Part shown: in pieces, positions 1 through 12,800 of the stretch
How positions within the stretch are numbered: the stretch's first letter is position 1
Layout: the number at the start of each line of letters is the position of its first letter
Source: Sipunculus nudus
Lineage: Eukaryota; Annelida; Sipuncula; Golfingiida; Sipunculidae
DNA length: 64,000 nt
NCBI GenBank assembly: GCA_026874595.1
Contig: CM049319.1
Coordinates: 19,701,601 to 19,765,600, forward strand
Reading direction: 5' to 3'
Translations under genes and position numbers: made by a program
The notes under the pieces: model-generated
Seen by the model: the letters and a program-made list of their open reading frames with translations, nothing else
Told to the model about the DNA's origin: nothing
Databases searched by the model: none

Positions 1-691
1 AAAAAAAAGGGAGGGGGGTCGGGCCCCCTTGTAATGTACTAAGGGCCTGTATATCAAACTGCAGTTCACACTCTCTGTATTTCATCATAATTATATAATA
101 TGTAAGGTGCAGGTGTTTAAGTAATTTGGGACTTTGTGTATTCAAGTGTCAGACCTGAGTTGCCGGGTATGTACATAATGACTGTAATTGCTTAGCCTTG
201 ATTACATGGCAACTCTGTTCAGTCTAATTGCACTTTCATTCAGCTCCTGTGCAGACCTTTCTTTAATTGTATCTATTGTGACAACATCAGGAAAATCTCT
301 GATTGGTAACTCTGAGTTTGATGAATCTTGCTGGGATACAAGCAATGTGTTAAAAGTCAGTTTTGTAACCAGGGTCCAGCCCCGAGGCATGGGCTGCCCC
401 CCCCCCCCCCCGGCTCTATAGTTACAATAAAGAATAGTATACATCAACTCAGAGATTTGTAAGTTTGTTGCCCGTGCATCCTGGACCAGGTTATGATCTC
501 TACACCCTGATTCCATCCCCTCATATCTTCTTCTGATTGTAATGCTTTTGTGTGCACAGGTTCATATGTATAGTGACAGTGTAGAGTAGGATTTAGCAAT
601 ACACACTGTTACATGTAAATGTTTCAAAAATACAAATATACATATGAAAAAAGTGAAAATATTGCTTCATTGAACTTGTATTTTGTTTCAG
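1..691. other. Upstream/intron sequence before ETNK exon 1
   Basis: No exon recognised. It holds a 15-C tract at 397-411 inside a short G/C-rich patch (about 370-420) like the poly-C repeats elsewhere in the window. Because exon 1 has a good acceptor, this stretch is probably the 3' part of a 5' UTR intron. Confidence 0.35.
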
Positions 692-844
692 TTTAAGGCA
701 GGCACAACACAACAAAAAATGGGGTCAGCATCCAACACTTTTTATACACTCGATAACCTGATTCTGGAACCAACAGAACAAGGGGCACTTGAAATAATCA
801 AAAAGATACGACCTGATTGGCCGCAGGACCAGATCAAGTTCAAG
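692..844 (+). CDS. ETNK1: ETNK exon 1 (first coding exon)
   Basis: The acceptor TTTGTTTCAG is followed by an exon open from 692; donor AAG|GTCAGT ends it at 844 in phase 0. The first ATG is at 719, giving 42 residues that contain GALEIIKKIRPDW, the conserved N-terminal helix of ethanolamine kinases. Bases 692-718 would be 5' UTR if this ATG is used. They are also open in frame, so the coding region could begin in an exon left of the window or in the first 690 bases. Confidence 0.85.
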
Positions 845-3800
845 GTCAGTCAGAACATGTTGACAATCAGGCACATGACTGTATCTGTTTTTTACATTAA
901 CAGATCTTAGATCTCATTGCTTCGAGAAAACATTGTATTAACATAGTGCTACAGTCTGATATATGTTAACCTTAATTGTCTTCAAGTAATGTTAGCCTTG
1001 AATCCTAGTTTTTGTGGCCTCATTGTCGTTTGATTCAGTCATAATTCATACATGACAGCTAGTTTCTAGCTCAGCTGACTGGAAGTCATCTGAGCTATAG
1101 CAATCACTCTCTGTCCATCTGTCTGTCCATCCATAAACAGGGCACAAATCGTAACCACTGAACCCAGAAACTTCTAACTGTAAATCTCCTTAGAAACCTG
1201 AAATAAGGTCACTGTGACCTATATCCTCTGAGCTATTGGGCTTGAAAATACACCCAGAATAATTAAAAATTTGATACAGAAGCTCCATTATCACAAAAGC
1301 TAATACATTTATTGCCATGATTCTTTTTCATACATATTGATCAAATAGTGTTTCATCAATTCCTTAAGACTGTTGGCACTGTATTTTTAGCAAACCTGTG
1401 AGTAGTGCAGCATCGTCCGTCATGCGTCATCTGTATGTTAACCATAGCTATCTCAAAAACAGCAGGAGCTAGAGTCACCAAACTTTTTGCAAATAAACAG
1501 TCATTTTTTTTCAAACTGCATTTTCTGATTTTTTATAGGGAAAAAGCTAAAAAAGCTTTAAAAATCTTTCACTCTGAAACTGTCAAGCCAAATTGTCCAA
1601 TATTTCACAGAAATGATCCCTGGAACAACCTTTCTCAAATTTGTTCGAATGGTTCCAGTTTGGAGATTTTTGGCCAGGTTACAGGAGGTTGAACTTAGTC
1701 ATCTGTCCAAAAAAGCACACTAAAATTAAAATCTCAGAAACGGCTAGAGCTATCATCAGCAAATTTTATACCAATGTTTGTCACATATGTCATATCTGAG
1801 ATTGAGGTATTGGTGGCGCCACCTACATTGATGTGTTTTTTTACAAGCGAAAATGTAATTTTAGATGCTTCTAGCTTATATACTGTTCTATGATGAAACT
1901 GTGAAGCTAATTGGTTTAAACTTAACAAGAATGTTTCTATGGTAGGGTTCTGTCAGTTTCATAAGAATAGATTGGGTAAATGCAGCTTTATAAAAGCAGT
2001 GTAGCCAATTGAAAAAGGCTTTCTGTGTTTGAAAACAGATTTGACAACATGCTGAGTTTCAGCAGCCAATTCAAGAGGTCACTCAGTACAACCAGGTGGG
2101 GTCCAGACATCACCAAGGCAACTGACCTGACTCTGTCAGGTGTCTAGACAATGTGTCTAGACATCTAGACACAGCGTCTAGACGTCTAGACACAATGTCT
2201 AGATGCAGAATTCCCAGATTATTGGAACTATACCTTTCAACTGTTTGAAAAAACTTGGTGTGCATTTTAAGCAAATTGGGTTTATCATCAGGTCACATGT
2301 GAACTGCTGGGCCCTCATATTTGGTTGACCTCTGACCTTTCCTCGCTGCCCAGCGTCCATTTGTGCGTCTGTTTCCACATATAAACCCGCATATCTAGGG
2401 AACCGTTTGACCGATCAGGCTAAAAATTTTGCACAAATGTAGCCCTTTAATAGCTTTATAACATACACTTAAAATGGTGGCGCCACATGCAACCATTTTT
2501 GCACAGCGTCCATCTGTTCATCTGCCTTGGGACAATATCACTCGTATCTCAGCAGTGGTTTGACTTAACCACCTGAAATTTTGCAGGTTTATACATCCTG
2601 GACATCTTTCTCGATTTTATGACAGGTGGTGCCACCTACATTCACGTTTACTCTGCAGACATCCAAGCTCATATCTCGGGAACCGTTTGACCGATTGGGC
2701 CAAAATTTTGCATGTGTATAGATCTAACATTGCTCTTCATCATAGGCAAAACTGGTGGCGCCACCCGCAACTACTTATGCACAGCGTCCATCTCTTCATC
2801 TGCCTTGGGATAAAATCACTCGTATCTCAGCAGTGGTTTGACATATCCACCTGAAATTTTGCAGGTTTATACATCCTGGACAGCTTTCTCGATTTATGAC
2901 AGGTGGCACCACCTACATTCTTGTTTACTCTGCAGACATCCAAGCTCATATCTCGGGAACCGTTTGACCGATTAGGCAAAAATTTTACACGTGTATAGAT
3001 CTCACATTGCTCCTCATTAAAGGCAAAACTGGTGGCGCCACCTGAAACCATTTATGTACAGCGTCCATCTGTTCATCTGCCTTGGGATAAAATCACTCAT
3101 ATCTCAGAAGTGGTTTGACTTATGGACGTGAAATTTTGCAGGTTTATACATCCTGGACTGCTTTCTCGATTTTATGACAGGTGGCGCCACCTACATTCAC
3201 CTTTACTCTGCAGACATCCAAGCTCATATCTCGGGAACCATTTGACAGATTGGACCAAAATTTTGCATGTGTATAGATCTCGCATAGCTCTTCATTAAAG
3301 GCAAAACTGGTGGTGCCACCTGCAACCACTTATGCACAGCGTCCATCTGTTCATCTGGCTCAGGATAAAATCACTTATATCTCAGCAGTGGTTTGAATTA
3401 TCCACCTGAATTATATACATACTGGACAATTTTCTTGATTTTATGACAGGTGGCGCCACCTACATTCACGTTTATGCTGCAGACATCCATGCTAATATGC
3501 AACACACCTCACTATTCCCCTTACCACTTAATCCATGCCTCGCTTCACCCGTCCCACTCTGATTTCTGCGGATACACAGTCACTTGTCGACTACCCATAT
3601 TCTAGTTTTAAAATGTCCTAGTCTGAAACTTGCAGGTCCGAAACGTCCATTTTGCTGAAATCATAATGACTAAGGTAGATATGCAGGACAATGAGGATCA
3701 ATATTAAATTTTAAAAATAAACCTCAATTCATACTCCCAAAATTTGCACAGGTTCGCATTAAGCCTGTAGGCCTTGTTTTCTAAATTATACGCATTTTTA

Positions 3801-6800
3801 TCTCTATTTTTGAGACCTTCAAATGAAGCAGTCTGGATGAAAACAGGGCACAAACCATCCAGGAATGTCCTAGGCAAGTCTTCTCAGAAACCTGAAATTT
3901 GGTCAAGGTGACTTACATTTGGTGAGCTACTGGCCAAAAACATGATTTTGAAAACCCAGAGAGTACGACAGGGCACGAATTGTATCCATTTGGCCTGTAA
4001 TCTTCTGATGTGACATTCACGGAAGTCCTTGGTAAATGTCCTTGGATATATGAAATTAGTTCACTGTTACCTATATTCTGTGAGCTAGAAGTCAGATGTG
4101 CACAAACTGAATCAGTTAGCCCTAGGATCTTTTAATGTAAAATCCAGGGAATTTTTCTGCCAAGTTTCTTGGAAACCTGAAATTAGGTCATGTTTGTGCC
4201 TAAAATCTTATAAGACAGCATCCAAGGAGGTTCTGCCCAAATCTGCTTCAAAACCTGAAAGTTAGTCATGGTCTACTATATTCTGGAAGCAACTAGCCAA
4301 AAATATGCTTATGAGCACCTAGATAGTCAGGCATGGCACCAAACTTTACTGATTGACCTAGAACCTTCTAATATGACATCTAGGGAGGTCCTAGGCAAGA
4401 CTTCTTTTAAACCTGAAATTAGGTCACGGTGACCTTTATTCTTTAAGCTATGAGCAGAAAACCTAATTTTGAGCACCCAGAAAGTCAGACAGGTCACAAA
4501 CTGTTGCCTGTAGAAATGTATTTCTTAATATTTAGGGAGGTCATTGTTTGTCTCCTTTGACATCCAAAATAAGGTCACTGTGACCTGTATTCTCTGAGCT
4601 GTGTGAAACAACATAATTTTAGTACCCTATAAGTCAAATAGACACAAGTCATAGCAATTTGACGTAGAAACTTCTGGGGAGTTCCTGATAAATTCTTCAT
4701 GCTGTTAACTTTTTTCTGAGGACTTTGGGCAAAAAACATGATTTTGAGCACTCTGGAAGTCATTCTAATCATTGTTCAAGGTTCCTTGACAAATATTTTT
4801 TACCAGATCATAACATCAGTAATTAATATGTGCATCTCCTGTATACTTGTCAAATTCATCATTAACTCTAATGCAGATAATAAATGGCAGGCCTGATGAA
4901 AAGGTATTAAACCTTGACGCAAACATGCAAATATACCTGCCCTGGTCTGACCATCAACGGACAACATTGATCTAAGCCTTGAACTCTGTCGGTGTCTACT
5001 TATTAGTGATGCAAATTGGTCCATTTTGGGGTGGCATGTTTAAAATGGAAAAATGATGTGTCATCTGTTACAAGGTGTAAATGTATGATAAAAAGAACAA
5101 AATAACTGAGACCATGAAATAGTTGTTATTTTGACGTGTTTCCAGTTACGGACTGTATTTTGGCAAGGTTTTACTGTACATTCCTGTAAGAATAGTATTT
5201 GTGCTCATGGGGATGGCCATTGCAAGTTACACCCCTTGCACACTGGTTGTATACTGTATTTGTTTATCTCCTTTGCTTTAATCAGTGCTTGCTTTAGCAA
5301 GGTTTACCAGGTTTAACCACCAGACACTGGTGCTTGGCCAGACAATCAACCTGTAAGTAAAAATGGGAAATGACAACTGTGATGCTGCAGCTCAAAACAG
5401 TGATTAGAAATGCAATGTGTGAAAAAGTGTGCATTTTATTTTGTAGATATTTACAAGTGGCATATCTAACAAGCTGATTGGTTGCTATTTGGCCTCCGAC
5501 CCAGAATGGACTGAGATGGTGTTAGTGAGGTTCTTTGGCCAGAAGACAGAATTACTTATAGATCGTGAATTTGAGATGAAACTGATACAGATGCTGCATG
5601 CTGGAGGCCATGCACCACCACTTTATGCTCGGTTTGGTAACGGGATTTGTTACGGGTTCCTACAAGGGTGCTGTATTGATGCGGAAACTGTCCGTAATGA
5701 CCCCAGCAGAAGGTAGGTAGTCAGTGATAATAGAACCATATCATATATGAGTTGGGTAATATGCCAGTCTCATACTGAATACCTGTATTTTTAATGGAAC
5801 CATGTTTATCATGAGGGCTATCTGAACACCAGTGGTGTAATTTTAATCACTTTAGTTCTCATAATATGTTCACGTCTATCAGCTCACCTATGAGCTGCAG
5901 CCATGGCATTGCTTCAATCTATTGTCCGTCTGTCCCATCTGTCCGTTAACTTTCAGTATTGCCTTGATTACTTTCCTGGGCTTTGATGTATTTTCATGTA
6001 ACTCACCCAAGTTTGATTATTGGCAAAGTCCACACATATGTAATAAGGTCACTGGTCACTAGGCTACTTTGTGGTATCACTACAATAACTTACCAGGAAT
6101 ATTATTGATTTTGATATATAACTATAAAACACAATCCATGCATATTTAATGAGGTTAGAGGTCGCATTACACCAGACCTTGGTGGCGCCATAATGACTTA
6201 CCAAAATACACAGTATGAATATTAACCAATACATTTTCTCACCTGAATTACATTCTCAGCAAAAATAATGCATATTTAATAAGGTCAGAGGTCACAAGAT
6301 ATGCGATGGGCATATTATGCACCATTTGTGGTGCTCTTGTTTAGCATTGGCTTGGAAGAGTTTAGAAACCAAATTTTGCTCCCAATTGTAGGGCGAGCCA
6401 AGTATACTGCCAATTAAATTTGCTAGTACCAACTAGATTTTAAGAATTTAGGTGCTTTTTTGTTACATTGTAACTTCTTGAGCATTATGGCTCATGGTGT
6501 AACTAATCAAAGAGATGAAAGAATGTGCATAATCCCCACATATATCCATCATTCCCTCTGTATGCATGAATGTTAAAGAGTATTATCTATCAATGTAGGT
6601 TCCTTTACTTCTACATGCTGGACCTTTTATCCATCAAAGGAAGGAACTTTGCATTGTTTCCTTGAATATTCATCATATGCAAATACTGTTCCTTCTAAAC
6701 TTATGAATAATTACTGTAGGCAAGAAATTTTTTACCAGGTGTGAAAAAATATGCATTTGTTTTCACTGCAGAAAACTTATGTTTGTGTGTTTACATGTAT

Positions 6801-9800
6801 TAATATGACATTGCATTTGTTTTTGTATGTCTTGTTGTTATTCAGGCTGATTGCAGAAGAGATGGCCTGTCTCCACCTGGTTGATCCCAGTGACTCAAAA
6901 TACAGACTGCCCAATGGGGAGCACTTTAATATGTCCAGGGAGCCGATGGTCTTTCCAAAACTCCACAAGTGGATGTCAATGATACCTACATCATTCCAAG
7001 ATGAAGCTAAGAATCAAAAGTAAATCACATTTATGACCCTCTTTTACATGTAACCCACTGACCTTTGACCCAGGTCAAACCTGTGCATGTTACAATCTGT
7101 TTCTGAAGTTCTCTTTTAGGTACGTAGTAACATTAGCTTATGATAACTACATATAAATTTTTCAGATATTCACTTTTGAATTATTTTGCAAAGGTTACAT
7201 TTTTGCTATCTCACCATACAATTACCTACACAGTGTATAGATCATGAAATGAGTTAATTGTATCCCCAGTAGGTGTCTATCTAGGATTTAAGAAAAGGAG
7301 GGGTCCAAGGAGGACTAATGACTAATCCTAAAAATTGGTTCCTGGTCCGGAGGTGGGGGGGGGGGGTCCTTATCGCAAACATGGCCTGAAACCCTTGAAA
7401 AAAAAGTTGCTGCCCCTGAAAAAAAAACTCTCTGGACACCCCCCCCCCTGCCCAACCCCTCGATCCACTTCTGCCCAGACTTAGAATTTTGGTTTCAGCA
7501 TGGTCCTGCTGCGGCCTGCCGTAGACAAAACCATACACATAATGACTCATAAAATAGTTCACGGTTATTTGTCAAACTTTGTGAAATGGTAGATAGGGGT
7601 GAGAGGATGAAGCTTATTAAAAGAGGGGTCATGACCTCCACTATGGAGACCTTGACCTCAAAAAAGGTTCATTTTGGGAAAAAATCACATCAAACACAAA
7701 ACATATCTCAAGGCAGGCTGCATGGATTGTTCTAAATATCAATTTGCTAGAAGATTTTGGATAGCTTTGATTTATTGGGAAGACTGGTGGCACCACCTAT
7801 GTACTTTTTGCGGTTTATATGCAGTTAAATACCCCCATCACTGCCATATGAAATAGTATTACCAATATTTGTTAAAAAACTTAGAGACAGATTATGCACA
7901 TACATAGATATGGATCAGTGGATGAACCTGATTGACCTCAGGGTCAAAGGTTAGAAAACCCACTTCATTTAAAGTTTTACACATGCAAAACACACTTAAA
8001 ACAGCAACTGGGACTTTCACAACATTTACAAATAGTAATATACAAAATAAATCAAGTAATAATATCTAAAGAAATGAAAATGTAATCTCTTTCCCACATA
8101 CATTTTCCATAACTTTGAACAAATTCCCTCACACATAACTTATCTGAGCATGCACTTTGTCCATTTAGATAATATCATTAATTATATGATGTTATCTCAT
8201 ATAATTATATTAAAAGCTCATATCTACAACAAAATATATGTTCTTTGACACTGTGCAGTGGTTTTTTTTTTTAAATTTTGTTTCATCTTTTGTAGATTAA
8301 AATCACTTTGGAGTAAGTCCCAGTTGGAAGCACTGCTAAAAGAATTACAAAGTCATCTTGAACCTCTTGGTTCTCCATCCGTCTTCTGTCACAATGACAT
8401 CCTATTAAATAATATTGTTTATAATGAAGAAAAAGGTAAGGAACTCTAAGCATTTAACTGTTTTGTAACTGTTAGAACACAAATCATCTTTCAGTTTTGT
8501 TAGCTCAGCTGACTTTCAGTCATGCTATGCTATAGCGATGGGTCTTTGTCCGGCGTCCTTCAGTCTGTCTGGCCAGCTGTCCGTTAGCAGGGCACAAATT
8601 GTTACCATAAGAAGTAGGATCATGAACCTTATGCAGTCTCAGAAGTTCTAAAAAGATCTTGCAAACATGAAATTAGATCACTGCGACCTATATTCTCCGA
8701 GTTATGGGGTGTGTTTGCACCTCCAGAATTAATTCTTTTAGCCAAAATTTTCACCCCAAAACTTCCATCTTTCACAAAGGGCTGACCTACCTACAGGAGA
8801 AGAACCATAATTATTTTGTGGTCACAAGGTCCAAGGTCACAGGACCCACTTCTTTGAAAAGCTTGTGGATGCATTTTAAGCCAAACCTTTCATCCCAAAC
8901 CTTTGATCTTTTACATATGGCTCACCTACCAAGTGGGAGAAATATCCTATAGATGTTGAGGTCACAAGGTCAAAGGTCAGGGTTACAGGATCCACTTCTT
9001 TGAAAAGGTTGTGGACACATTTCAAGCTAGACTTTTCATTCCGAACCTTCCAGCATTGACATATCGCTTCTCTGCCAAGTCTGGGGAAAAGACCAGTTAA
9101 TTTTGAGGTCAAAGGTCAAGTTCACAGCACTCACTTCTTGCATGGGGTCATTTTAAGGCAAAATTTTCAACCTGTACCTTCCATTTGTCATATATGGCTC
9201 ACCTACTAATAGGGAAAGAACCCTATTGATGTTGAGTTCAAAAGGTCCGAGGTCAAAGTAAAAAAATCTAAATTGTTCCAAATGCTTTTGAACATATTTC
9301 AAGCTAAACTGTTCATCCCAAAACTTCAGTCTTTCACATATGCCCCATCTATGCATCACTCAATTTGATTCAAACTTCATATTTATGGGTCTTTATGTTT
9401 GAAGAAATAATTTTTTTTATTTTGGGGTTAGCTGGTCAGGAGGTTAAAGGTAACAGGTCAAAGATATTCACACATTGATTGCCAAGTGAATTCTCCAGTT
9501 TTAAGTGGTTAGTAGTTACCCATCACTCCAGAAAGAGTCCAATTGATATGTAGGCAAAAGGTCAAGGTCATAGGTCATGGATGGTCACAATAAAAACTTA
9601 CTTTGTAGTCCATCTCTATTGTGTATATAACCATTGCACTCAAACTGGTACATCTCACTCTGTGGCCGTAAAAATGACTCCCTTTTTTTCAGCCCATTGA
9701 ATGATAAGAACATCATTAGTGCATAACAAAAACACTGTTGCCAGAGGTATTACTATATGCTTCAGCAAGGCGTAGGACTATGAGAGTATTGTATTAAGGT

Positions 9801-12800
9801 TTAGCTTCTGATTTATAAGATGATAGGATCATTTTGCAGTTTATTATATGGAATCATAGCAATAAACATAGCTTCCTAGATATCTGAATATCTTTTTATA
9901 CAAATCATCAGATATACCAGCAAGTGTTTGTTCTGATAATATGTGGGTCTGTACCTGGATATAGGATTGCTTTATTTGTTTTACAAGACTCTTAGTGATG
10001 CTTTCTGCAATTCTTTTCTTTCAGGTTTTGCAATTTTCCTACCCTGCTGACCCCACTTAAAAGCAAGGTGATAATTAAAAATATTGGACTTACACATTTA
10101 ACATTTGCATGTTCATAAATCTCGTATGAGAGCTCTCCAACCTGATCATGCCTTTTGAATTGTTTTGGACATTCATTACTGTAACATTCTTTGGAGCAAT
10201 TGCAACAAGTTTGGTCTCTCATTGGAGGATGTGTGATAGCAAATGTCAGACTTGTCAGAGATCCATTATGTCTGCCAAGTAGCCACCTTAGAAATCCTTT
10301 TGTCAGTGCAGTTTCTGTGATTTTTTTTAATATTTGGTCTCTTTTAGAGGATGTTTGTTGTCGGATTTCAAACCTGTCAGATATCCAATATGGCCACCAG
10401 GTAGCCATCTTCTAGTCCTTTTTAACATTTTATCTCAAAAACGGTTAAAGTGAATGCAGTGGGATGTATATTATAAACCCTTTCCTGTTTACATTTATTT
10501 TAGATTTCCAACAAATTCTGACCCAATTTACATTTACTCTTACAGCAATATATTTTCAAGCGTTTTTGTATCTTTATCAAATTTTCAACAGTTTTTTAGC
10601 TCAGCTGACTGAAAGTCATCTGAGCTATAGCGATCACTCTTTGTCCGTCGTCCGTCTGTCTGTCAGTCCGTCCAGTAACCAGGCACAAATCGTGAACCTA
10701 GAACCTTGTAACTTAGGATTCTGAGAGGTCCATGAAAAATCTCCTTGGGAACCAGAAATTAGGTCTCTGTTACCCATATCCTTTGAGCTATGGGGCCCCA
10801 AAGTACCCCCCAGAAAAGTAAAAAATTTCATACAAAAACTTCAATATCTCATTAACTACTTGACTGATGGTCATGATTTTTGGCATACATATTGATCATG
10901 AGATGTTCCATCACTTCCTGCAGACTGGTGGCGCCACCTGTATTTTCGATTTTTTACAAATTTTTTTCTCTATTTTTGAGACCTTTAAAAATGTGAACAT
11001 CTGTTAACAAGGCACAAATCGTAAAGCCTAGACCTAGAATCTTAATTCTTGATACACTGAGAGGTCCATGAAAAATCTCTGTGGAAACCATAAATTAGAT
11101 CTCTGTTACCCATATTCTTCGAGCTATGGGGCCCCAAAGTACCCCCCAGAAAAGTTAAAAATTTCATACAAAAACTTCAATATCTCATTAACTACTTGAC
11201 TGATGGTCATGATTTTTGGCATACGTATTGATCATGAGATGTTCCATCACTTCCTGCAGACTGGTGGCGCCACCTGAATTTTTCGATTTTTTACGAAATT
11301 TAAAAATGTGAACAGCTGTTAACAGGGCACAAATCATAAAGACTGGACCTAGAATCTTCATTCTTGACACACTGAGAGGTCCATAAAAAGTCTGCATGGA
11401 AACCTGAAATAAGGTCTCTGTTACCCATATCCTTTGAGCTATGGGGGGCTCCCAATAACCCCCCAGAATAATGGAAAATTTGATAAAAACAAACTGCAAC
11501 ATCTCAATAACTACAACACTGATGGTCATGATTTTTGGCATACATATTGATCAAGAGGTGTTTCATCAGTACCTGCAGACTGGTGGTGCCACCTGTATTT
11601 TTTCAAATTTTTACAATTTTTTTTTCTCTATTTTCGAGACCTTTCAGGATGTAGTTATCTGTCAACAGGGTACAAATCGTAAGGACTGGACCTAGAATCT
11701 TCATTGTTGACATACAGGGAGACCCATGATAAGTCTCCATGGACACCTGAAATAAGGTCTCTGTTACCAATATCCTTTGAGCTATGGCACTCCAAAGTAC
11801 AGCTCAGAATAATGGAAAATTTGATACAAAAGCTGAAGTATCTGAACAACTAATGCAGAGATCACCATAATTGTTTTCATGGATATTGATCATGGAGTGT
11901 TTCATCAGTTTCTGCAGACTGGTGGCACCACCTGTATTTGTTCGGGTTTTTTTACGAATTTTTTCTGTATTTTTGAGACCTTTAAAGTTATGAACATCTG
12001 TTAACAGGGCACAAATCATTAAAACTGGACCTAGAATCTTCATTTTCGACACACTGAGAGACCTATGAAAAGTCTCCATGGAAACCAGAAATTAGGTCTC
12101 TGTTACCCATATCCTTCGAGCTATGGGGCCCAAAATTACCCCCCAGAATAGTCAAAAATTTCATACAAAAACTTCAATATCTCATTAACTACATCACTGA
12201 TGGTCATGATTTTCGACATACATATTGATCATGAGATGTTTCATCAGTTTGTGCAGACTGGTGGCGCCACCTGTATTTTTCAATTTTCACGAAGTGTTTT
12301 CTCCATTTTTGAGACCTTGAAGGATGTAGTTATCTGTCAACAGGGTACAAATCGTAACGACTGGACCTAGAATCTTCGTTCTTGACACACAGGGAGCACA
12401 TGATAAGTCTCCATGGAAACCTGAAATTTGATCTCTGTTACCCATATCCTTCGAGCTATGTGGCCCCAAAGTACCCCCCAGAATAGTAAAAAATTTAATA
12501 CAAAAACTTCAATATCTCAATAACTACATCACTGATGGTCTTCATTTTTTGGCATACATATTGATCATGAGATGTTCGATCAGTTCCTGCAGACTGGTGG
12601 CGCCACCTGTACTGTTTGATTTTTTACGATTTTTTCCTCTATTTTTGAGACCTTTGAGGATGCTGTCATCTGTTAGCGTGGCACAAATCGTAACGACTGG
12701 ACCTAGAATCTTCATTTTCGACAGACTGAGAGACCTATGAAAAGTCTCCATGGAAACCAGAAATTAGGTCTCTGTTACCCATATCCTTCGAGCTATGGGG

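Larger units (their letters stand above)
1389..3780 (+). mobile_element. Family C element inserted in the T-run of the family A element
   Basis: 5' end AGCAAACCTGTGAG at 1389. The inverted counterpart GCACAGGTTCGC lies at 3747-3758, followed by the 3' hairpin GCCTGTAGGC and CCTTGTTTT. It contains family-B core sequence from about 2287 to 3605. The same termini bound the much larger copy at 24536-33014. The flanking A sequence reads '...ctgtattttt' and '...atctctatttttgag', the same T-rich place where B sits in other A copies. Confidence 0.65.
1068..4800 (+). mobile_element. Family A element in ETNK intron 1, split by a C insertion
   Basis: Begins AGCTCAGCTGACTGGAAGTC, then the 'ctgtccatctgtctgtccat' region and one core unit to 1388. 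The core resumes at 3781 after the inserted C element (1389-3780), reading 'tctctatttttgagacctt' and continuing as about six degenerate units of about 155 bp to about 4800. Each unit holds phrases like 'acagggcacaaa' and 'aaacctgaaattaggtcac'. The 3' end with hairpin is not recognised, so the right boundary is approximate. Confidence 0.65.

Noticed and set aside
9992-10415. Overlapping 138- and 74-codon frames on opposite strands
   Set aside because: They lie within the family D element; the corresponding segment at 60650-61070 has shifted frames and stops, so it is not coding.
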